DNA of 64,000 nucleotides from Bettongia penicillata ogilbyi (lineage: Eukaryota; Chordata; Mammalia; Diprotodontia; Potoroidae). Positions 57,668 through 64,000 of the stretch are shown here, piece after piece. A program made the translations under genes and the position numbers. The notes under the pieces were generated by a model. The model was given only the letters and a program-made list of their open reading frames with translations. It was not told the DNA's origin and searched no databases. Numbering within the stretch: position 1 is the stretch's first letter; every line of letters begins with the position of its first letter. The DNA is taken from contig JAJHZJ010000061.1 in the NCBI GenBank assembly GCA_023548195.1, forward strand, positions 8,349,378 to 8,413,377, read 5' to 3'.

Positions 57668-57950
57668 AAGAGAACAGCTAAGTGGTGCCACAGATGGAAT
57701 GAGAGGCCTAGAATCAGAAAGACCTGAGTTCAAATCCAGCATCAGATACTTACTAGCTATTTGACTCTGGGCAAGTCACTTAACCAGTTTGCCCCAGTTT
57801 CTTCATCTGTCAAGTAGGCATAATAATAGCATTTACCTCCCATGGTTACTACAAGGATCAAATGAGATAATATTGTAAAGCATTTAGCACAGGGCTAGGC
57901 ACATAGTAAGCACTATATAAATATTAGCTATCATCATCATCATCCTTTCT
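57668..57950 (+). repeat. MIR-type SINE, full length, with (ATC)n tail
   Basis: tRNA-like head 'cagctaagtggtgccacagatgg', 'gacctgagttcaaatcc', 'tactagctatttgactctgggcaagtcac', 'acaaggatcaaatgagataat', 'aggcacatagtaagcac', then (ATC)n. Confidence 0.9.
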
Positions 57951-59165
57951 ACCCCAAGAAAACCTCCCATCTCTTCTCTGATTCTTTTTCTTCTCCCAAT
58001 ATAGCAAAAAAAAATTTTTTTAAGTTCTATAATTTTTACCTTTCTTCACCAGCCTCAGCTTGAGCATTCTTGACACAATTTTTTCTACAACTGTGTGACA
58101 CTTTTATATTTATCTAGCTTTGTTCTTTTTTTCTGTAGCTTTCTTTTCAATCTCTAAGTTGATTGTTGAGTTCCCCATGCATTCACATTAGTCTATTCAG
58201 ACGAATCCCATTTTTCTTCCTCAGTGAAATTTTTTCCTTTTGTGTCTTGAAGATTTCAATGGGAACATCTCCCAACTCTCCTGGCTTACCTCCCCTGAAG
58301 CATATGAATCCATGGGATCCTACCTATCTTTCCTCTGAACCCTTTGAAATCTGCTTTCTCAAACTCTAGTGTGCCTGTCAGACATTCCATGGATTTCTTC
58401 TGCTACAAATTATGGGATGGAACAGTCACTTTCCTCCAAAATTGCTAACATTTACAACCCAGTAATCAGTTCCTCTTTGTTAAAATCAGATCCAGAATAG
58501 AATTTCCCCTTGTTGACTCCTCCACCTTTTGAAGGATGGAAGTATCACTGAAGCAAGTCAAAAAGTTGTTAGCTGTACTGTTTTTGTCATAAAGAGAGAG
58601 CTCTAGCAGATATCTGGATAACTGAAGTCTCCTATCACTATCATATCATTCTTCTGGGACTTCTCAAGTTCCTTATCTAATTCCTTTCTCTTAAGGCCAT
58701 TTATAGTATAATTTGATGACAAAAATAATTTCTCTTTCTTCTTCCTTTCACCTACCCAAATACTGTCCACCGTGCTTCCTCCCAGTTATCCTCACTCCGA
58801 TTCCTGAATTTAATCACATTAGTATTTCTTCTTAATAAACAATGCTAGCCCACCCTTTTTTAAACCTATCCTTTTTCTTTTGGAAAAGATATAAGTGTAT
58901 ATATACCTGTCCAGAACCATGAATTTCAAGCCAAAGAGATTCATTAATATCCATAAGGTCAAAATTTCCCCTTTACATTAGTCAACTTTGTTGACTAAAC
59001 TTTGGGCATGGATTTTACTACTGATTCCTTTCATGGATTTTGTATCCTGTGAGTTTCTGAATATCTCAGCTACTATTCTTCCTTTATTAAAGCTATGCTC
59101 TATGGTATCTAACTTTGAAAGTTATATAGTCAGTCTTTTCCTTCCCCTATTACTAAAACAAATGT
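57951..59165 (-). mobile_element. L3/CR1 LINE, segment 5 (5'-ward body)
   Basis: 'ggataactgaagtctcctatcactat', 'ctaattcctttctcttaagg', 'aataaacaatgctagcccaccc', 'aagagattcattaatatccataaggtc' and 'actttgggcatggattttac' are in reversed CR1/L3 body order. No open frame is left. The left border is approximate. Confidence 0.7.
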
Positions 59166-59250
59166 ATTGAAGTATTTTGAGGCAGGATTTGGATCTAGGT
59201 CTTCCTGATGCCTAATCCTATGTTCTATCTGCTACTCCACCAAACACATC
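59166..59250 (-). repeat. MIR/tRNA-SINE fragment
   Basis: 'gaggcaggatttggatctaggtcttcctgatgcc' and 'tctatctgctactccacca', a reversed SINE head. Confidence 0.75.
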
Positions 59251-59540
59251 ATATGCAAAGTGGGGAATTAAGAATAGGAACCAGGGGGCTGACCTGGTTC
59301 TAATCAGATGATCAGAAATGAGCCTGTGGCCCAGCCAACCAGTTTCTTGGCCGGACTTTTATAGAAGTCCTTATATAACAAATAAGGTCTAGTTTCCTTT
59401 CTGGAGAAATTTCCAGAAATGCCATAGCAATCATCGCTCTCACTTATTGACAGCTTTGTCATCTTGTAAAGGTGTGCTGCTCCCTAAATCAGGTTAAGAC
59501 TAAAAACCTTTAAGTTTCCCTCTCCATTGACATTTATTTT
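59251..59540. other. Unassigned
   Basis: No recognised repeat. It lies next to the Gypsy relic and might belong to it; that is a guess. Confidence 0.35.
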
Positions 59541-59599
59541 CAGTATGGTAATATAGGAGATGAAGGAAAGGGGGAGAAAGTAGATAGAATCTATAGTTG

Positions 59600-59960
59600 A
59601 AATAGAATGGAGAAGATTTTGTGACTAAAAGGTGGACTTTAGCCTGGAGAGAAAAACAGGAAACAGACTGACAATCCTGACAAGATATAATGTGGAAAAG
59701 GAAGCTGTGTTACTAGAAATAGGTGACAGTTTCAGGAGAGGTAAATGATCCAGTGCTGGGAGGAAGTAAGCTATCTTGGGAAGAATGTCTACAATCACTA
59801 GGATGGTGTCATGCCCCTAGGATGGTAACAAATCTGTGATAAAATTTAATGGGTGGTTGTCAGAGTTGAAAAAAAAAAGTCTTGCAGGATTCTCTAGCAG
59901 GTATTTTGCTCATGAATACACTGGATAGAGCAATGAACATCATATCACAGCCTGAGTCAC
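59600..59960 (-). mobile_element. Ty3/Gypsy integrase relic
   Basis: Reading the minus strand from 59846 gives NFITDLLPS, a stop, then GHDTILVIVDILPKIAYFL. This matches the Ty3/Gypsy (sushi-like) integrase core, DFITDLPPS.G..TILVIVDRF.K.AHF, including its first catalytic Asp region. In another frame further along, IVSLFPVFLSRLKSTF near 59690-59640 fits the IVSDRGP.F.S.FW..F motif, with the second catalytic Asp lost. Stops and frame changes show an old dead copy. It could be a relative of the lineage that gave rise to domesticated RTL/PEG10 genes, but nothing shows domestication here. Confidence 0.7.
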
Positions 59961-60017
59961 CAAAGGTTCTGGGCAAATGGGGACAGTGCAATTGTTTTGG
60001 ATTGTTTTTTTTTTTTG

Positions 60018-60285
60018 GGGGGGGGGCTTGTTTTTGATATTGGGACCCACTCAGACTGGAAGTGCAGTGGTCACTTATGGGCCCAACCAGTCCCAATACT
60101 GATCATCCACCTCAGAAGTTTTAACCTCTTTTTCTAACCTGGCTTCACACACCTGAAAAATAACTAAACCACAAAATGGGGAGGCTGAGCTTGTTGCTGG
60201 ATGATCAACTCTTAAACATAGGGTTGCATTTGCATCACTGTAAAGTTCTTGGAACTTGTCTTAGTGGGTGGTCCATGTTCATCCG
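60018..60285 (-). pseudogene. Second 7SL (SRP) RNA retropseudogene
   Basis: Reverse complement resembles 7SL RNA. Plus-strand landmarks are 'agactggaagtgcagtggtcac', 'caatactgatca', 'agttttaacctc', 'ctaacctgg' and 'ggggaggctgagctt', in the order of the complemented 7SL 3' half. Preceding it is a run of T then G (60005-60027), the reversed A-tail plus a C-run. It is more decayed than the copy at 43846-44157, especially toward its 5' end. Confidence 0.7.
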
Positions 60286-60850
60286 TGTTCCAAATGATAT
60301 ACTGCCTTCCTGCTTGTAGAATTCTGGGATATAAACTAGGAAAAGCAGTCTGGTGGCAGAACTCTCCCCAAATCATCAGATTTTTGCCAGTTTAGTTTCA
60401 AGGGAACCTGGAGAGGTTCCCAGTTGTGTGTGTTGCAGGGTGGAGGGAGCCTGTTTGCACTACTATAGAGTTTCAGGCCTTTTCCAGGTAGTACCTCTAA
60501 GCTTTGAATGAGGTCTTTGTAGCCACAAGCTCCCTCTCTCAGATCATGTAGTTCCTTTTAACTGAGGAGAATTTGCACTTTAGAAAGTGTAGAAGTTTTT
60601 GAAAGGCTAACTTAGCCCTCAGTCAGAATAGGCAGGATACTTTACAAGCCTTCTGAATGGCAAATAAATCAATAATGTTCAAGATTCCAGTGTACTCCAT
60701 TGTGTTCAAGATTCCGAATCTCTTCTCTTTCATCTCATTTTTATTTTAAAAAATTATTTTTACTTAAGAATTATTATTAAGCCAGCTAACCAAATACAGG
60801 ATTGAATCATTTTCAGCTCTTAACAGAATATTCATCAAGTGACTGATTTG
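60286..60850. other. Unassigned
   Basis: No gene or named repeat. It could be further LTR-retrotransposon relic. Confidence 0.35.
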
Positions 60851-60935
60851 TAAGGTACTTCATACAGTGTCTGGCATGCAGTAGGTGCTATATATGCTAG
60901 CTATTATTATCATCATTATCATTATTAACACAATA
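60851..60935 (+). repeat. MIR tail fragment
   Basis: 'gtaaggtacttcatacagtgtctggcatgcagtaggtgc' followed by (ATTATC)-type sequence. Confidence 0.7.
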
Positions 60936-60983
60936 AAAGCTTACAGGGGCTTTTTTTTCTTTCTTCTTTTTTTTTGTCCACAG

Positions 60984-61064
60984 GAAAACCAAAATCTTGT
61001 CTACTTTGACCAGAATTGATAATCTAAAGAGGGTGCAATAAACCAAGAGAATATGAGGTTTGAT
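60984..61064 (+). other. Possible small plus-strand exon
   Basis: A strong pyrimidine tract (about 60951-60977) ends in TCCACAG. It is followed by 81 bases and a near-consensus donor, TTTGAT|GTAAGT. The 81 bases have stops in frame (for example TGATAA), so it would be non-coding, for instance an alternative 5' UTR exon of a rightward HMGB1 transcript. Splice-like pairs also arise by chance in 64 kb, so this is only a candidate. Confidence 0.3.
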
Positions 61065-61279
61065 GTAAGTCAAATATATTTTTCAATATGTAATAATTTC
61101 TTATATATGATATTTATTTAGACATAAACTAAAAATAGTTGGGAGTTTTTCTTTTACATTCTCTAATTCTTCACGGGGTGATTGTGGTAAGGCACTAACT
61201 ATTACTTCATCAGCATTAAAACACTGTTGAAATATGTGGATTTTTTGGTTGATCAGTCTTTTTTTTCAGCCATTTTTTA
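61065..61279. other. Unassigned
   Basis: Nothing recognised. Confidence 0.35.
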
Positions 61280-61505
61280 CCCTTCATAACACCATTTGGG
61301 GTTTTCTTGGCAAAGATCCTGCAGTAGTGGTTTGCCATTTCCTTCTCCAGCTCATTTTACAGATGAGGAAACTGAGGCAAACAGGGTGAAGTGACTTGCC
61401 CAGGGTCACACAGCTAGTATATATGAAGTCATATTTGAACTCAGGGAAATGAGTCTTCCTGACTTTAGACCAGGTGTTCTATAAATTGGAACCACCTAAT
61501 TGTCC
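61280..61505 (-). repeat. MAR1-type SINE, nearly full length
   Basis: Plus strand: 'tttggggttttcttggcaaag', 'tttgccatttccttctccagctc', 'agatgaggaaactgaggc', 'gacttgcccagggtcacacagctag', 'gagtcttcctgactttagacc'. Confidence 0.92.
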
Positions 61506-61649
61506 TAGAAATGTGTTACTGTTACAAACCGACAGAATTGATAGTTGTGATAGATATTAATACATTGGGCATGACATATTCAATATAGAACTTACCAACT
61601 ATCTAAAATATAATTATACTCATGGTCAACATTATTTAAAATACAACAA

Positions 61650-62010
61650 AATAGATTATGTTTAGATCATGGTCAGTTACTTATTGGACACAGATTCCAA
61701 TAGGAATCTTGAACTCAACAGGTCCAAAACAGAACTCAGTATCTTTTTACCCAAACTCACACCTAAGTTGTCTAGGGCACTACCATTCCACTAGTCACCT
61801 TCTTTCACAACTGTTGTCATCTTACACTACTCTTTCTAACTCACCCCATATATCTAATTAGTTATCAGATTCTGACATTTCTTTTTCCGCAATCTCTCTC
61901 CAATATACCACCTTCTCTCCACTTATGCAGGGACCATCTGACATGATCACAGTTCAGGCACCTTTCATCTGGACTGTTGCAATAGCCTTTCAACTGGTCT
62001 TTTTTTCCCT
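61650..62010 (+). repeat. L2 LINE, part 1
   Basis: 'cttgaactcaacaggtccaaaacagaactcag', 'catctggactgttgcaatagcc'. It continues after 62165. Confidence 0.8.
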
Positions 62011-62014
62011 CGAG

Positions 62015-62162
62015 TCTCTTCTTGCTATAGAACGATCAGAGGTACAGAGGTCTAAAACTGGAAGATGCCTCAGAGGCCATTGGTCAAACCCCCACATTTT
62101 AGAGTTGAGGAAACAGAATTAGGGAGGATGAGGGAGTCACCCAGAGTAATGCCACTAGTTAG
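62015..62162. repeat. Unclassified short interspersed repeat inside L2
   Basis: 'gaagatgcctcagaggccattgg', 'ttttagagttgaggaaacag', 'gagtcacccagagtaatgcc', similar to the piece at 7640-7745. Confidence 0.5.
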
Positions 62163-62164
62163 CT

Positions 62165-62540
62165 TCTCCAAACCTTCTAAATTGCCAAAATGATTTTCCT
62201 AAAGCACAGCTCTGACCATGTCACCCACCTTGCTCCTGCAGCACTCAGTAAGCCTCAGTGGTTCCTCATTTCCTCTAGGATAAAAAATAAACTATCATTT
62301 AAAGCTCTTCACAACCTGGTCCCTTCTTAGTCATCTTACACATCACTCCCCTCTACATATTCTTCAGTCTAGCCACATTGGCCAACTTGTTCCTAATACA
62401 AGACATCTTTCATCTCTGGGCCTTGGCAATTTGTTGCACCCCCATATCTAGAATTCTCTTCTTCACCTCTACTTCTTGGAATCTCTCGGCTCAAACACCA
62501 ATTTTCCTGGTTCCTCCAGCTGTAAGTGCCTTCTTTTCCA
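62165..62540 (+). repeat. L2 LINE, part 2
   Basis: 'aagcacagctctgaccatgtcac', 'taaagctcttcacaacctggtccc', 'cttggcaatttgttgcacccc', 'ggaatctctcggctcaaacacc'. Confidence 0.8.
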
Positions 62541-63304
62541 TGGTAATCTTGTGTCTACTTGATATGTTGTTTTTATGTACTTAGCTGCGGATAAAGGAAA
62601 CTTGGTTGATGAGAAGGAAACTGGTAGTCCTTCATATTGCTCTCACATGGGTGCTTCTCCTTTCCTCGGACCTCTTTTTAGGTGTGACGTTCTCTCTACT
62701 CCATACCTTTGGATCAGTGCCTCCTGGGCAATGGTTTTCCTTTCAAACTTCCTTCAAGAAGAACCATGTAAAGAGGACTATCTGAGACTTCTTCAGAAAA
62801 GCGAACTTTAGCTTTATTATACACTTCTCCCTACGAGATACTGCTAACTCATTTTGTTTCGAAGTGATCTGGGTATACCTGTTCATTCTTAGTAATTCTC
62901 TTTTGTTAGCTCAAGAACTCTGATTATAGCTGGAAAGGTCCCAGCATTCAAAAAGAGTTTTCCTATAGATTGGCCTCTCCTTGGTCCTGTCCCTCTCCAT
63001 CTTTCTGTCTCTCTTTCTTCATCTGTCTCTGTGTGCACGTGTGGTCTTTCTCCAATTCTCTATCTTTCTGCCTGTCTTTGGAAAGTATACAAATATAGAT
63101 ATTGTAGTTTAAAGTCCTCTACGTTTCTCTCCTGTGAACGTTGAAACCTATGAACTCACCAGTACATTTGAATAATGAATGATATATCAGCAATGGTTAA
63201 CTCATTAGCTTAGCAAAATAACAAAACAGAAAGCAAAACAAGATCTTAATAAAGGGACATTGGGAAAAGTTCATTTCTCTCTTGAGAAAGAGATTTTAAC
63301 CATT
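62541..63304. other. Unassigned
   Basis: No recognised gene or repeat. A 78-codon frame at 62575-62811 lacks recognisable motifs. Confidence 0.35.
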
Positions 63305-63480
63305 TAGGATGTCATGGACCCCTCTGGCAGTTTAGTGAAGCCTATAAACCCCTTCTCAGAATAATGTTTTTAAGTGTATAAAATAAAATGCCTAGGAATG
63401 CAAAGGAAACCAATAATACTGAAATCTAGTTATCAAAATATTTTAAAAAGGCAAGTTCACAGACCACAGGTTAAGAGCCT
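63305..63480. mobile_element. hAT-like DNA transposon fragment, copy B
   Basis: 'tgtcatggacccctctggc', 'tcagaataatgtttttaag', 'gcaaaggaaaccaata', 'cacagaccacaggttaagagcc'. The same family as 20235-20370. Confidence 0.6.
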
Positions 63481-63494
63481 CCTGCTGTTCTAGG

Positions 63495-64000
63495 GAGATT
63501 CCATTCAAAATAACACAGAAGTTCTAAAATATTTGGGAGTGTATATGCCAAGATGTACCCAGGAACTATATGAATATAACCATAAAACACTCTTTTTCAG
63601 AAATAAAGACGGACCTAAAAATAACTAGAAAAATGTTTACTTATGGTTAGGTTGAGCCAATATAATAAAGATGACAATATTACCTAAATCAATTTATTTA
63701 TTCTGTGCTGAACCAATCGAACTAACAGAAGAATGTTATATGATGCTAAAAAATAATAACAATTCATAGAGAGGAACAAAAGGTCAAGAATCACAAAGGT
63801 AATCATTTTTAAAATGGGAAGGAAGGGGATGTATCAGTGCAAGATTTTAAACTGTAGTACAAAGTAATCACTACAAGAATTTGGCACTAGTTAAAAAGGA
63901 GAAATTTGATCAGTGATATCTAATATCTAATTTGATCAGATTAGATACATAATATATAGAGTAGCATAGTGTTTCTATTAACACAAAGATCCTGGTTACT
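63495..64000 (+). mobile_element. L1 ORF2 relic, continues beyond the window
   Basis: Broken frames give KYLGVYMPRC.QELYEYNHKTL, then ANIIKMTILPKSIYLFCAEPIEL. These match the L1 ORF2p segment YLGI.L.K...LY..NYKTL ... NIVKM.ILPK.IY.F..IPI. Stops are frequent. Confidence 0.85.

Noticed and set aside
1..64000. CRISPR arrays, operons, phage or plasmid features, attachment sites
   Set aside because: No regularly spaced repeats or prokaryotic gene layout; spliced exons and mammalian repeats rule this out.

Overview
This window is mammalian nuclear DNA, most probably from a marsupial. It has spliced exons, a CpG-island promoter and very dense retrotransposon sequence. The repeat mix is metatherian: tRNA-derived MAR1-type SINEs, SINEs with an RTE-like tail, RTE (BovB-like) LINE relics, half-L1 (HAL1-like) elements, and many old L2, L3/CR1 and MIR copies. 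I cannot fix the species from sequence alone.

Gene content. The one protein-coding gene I can support is USPL1, the SUMO isopeptidase, on the minus strand. Three coding exons are visible: 16969-17067 with the start codon, 16332-16460, and about 14417-15071 with the catalytic Cys box. They join in phase. A non-coding first exon probably lies in the CpG island at about 18,540-20,110. The rest of USPL1 lies to the left; I could not find further coding exons in 1-14,400, so that stretch is probably one large repeat-filled intron. In human, USPL1 is head-to-head with the long HMGB1 transcripts. The island has a good plus-strand splice donor at 19809, so positions 20,000-64,000 are plausibly HMGB1 5' intron. 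No HMGB1 coding exon is seen. A possible small plus-strand exon lies at 60984-61064.

Repeat layout. 1-14,400: L1/HAL1 ORF1 remnants, L2, MIR, a nearly full-length HAL1-like element at 2564-5699 with an apparent 3' transduction, L1 3' ends, and a roughly 285-bp block present twice. 14,400-20,110: USPL1 exons, introns and CpG island. 20,200-31,000: L1 3' ends, L2, MIR, MAR1 and a good deal of unassigned sequence. 30,840-33,985: long decayed L1 ORF2 (minus). 34,000-48,400: sparse repeats, an RTE-tailed SINE split by an L1, a 7SL RNA pseudogene, L2 reverse-transcriptase relics and an RTE relic. 48,518-about 59,170: one old L3/CR1 element (minus) broken by a nested stack of insertions, including three HAL1-like elements, one with an intact 367-codon ORF1. 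59,250-64,000: a Ty3/Gypsy integrase relic, a second 7SL pseudogene, MAR1, L2, a hAT-like fragment and L1 ORF2.

I found no CRISPR array, operon or clearly new biochemical system. The most informative points are the divergent promoter, the nested-insertion stratigraphy, the ORF1-only elements with monomer-like 5' UTRs, the 3' transduction, the 7SL pseudogenes and the Gypsy integrase fossil.
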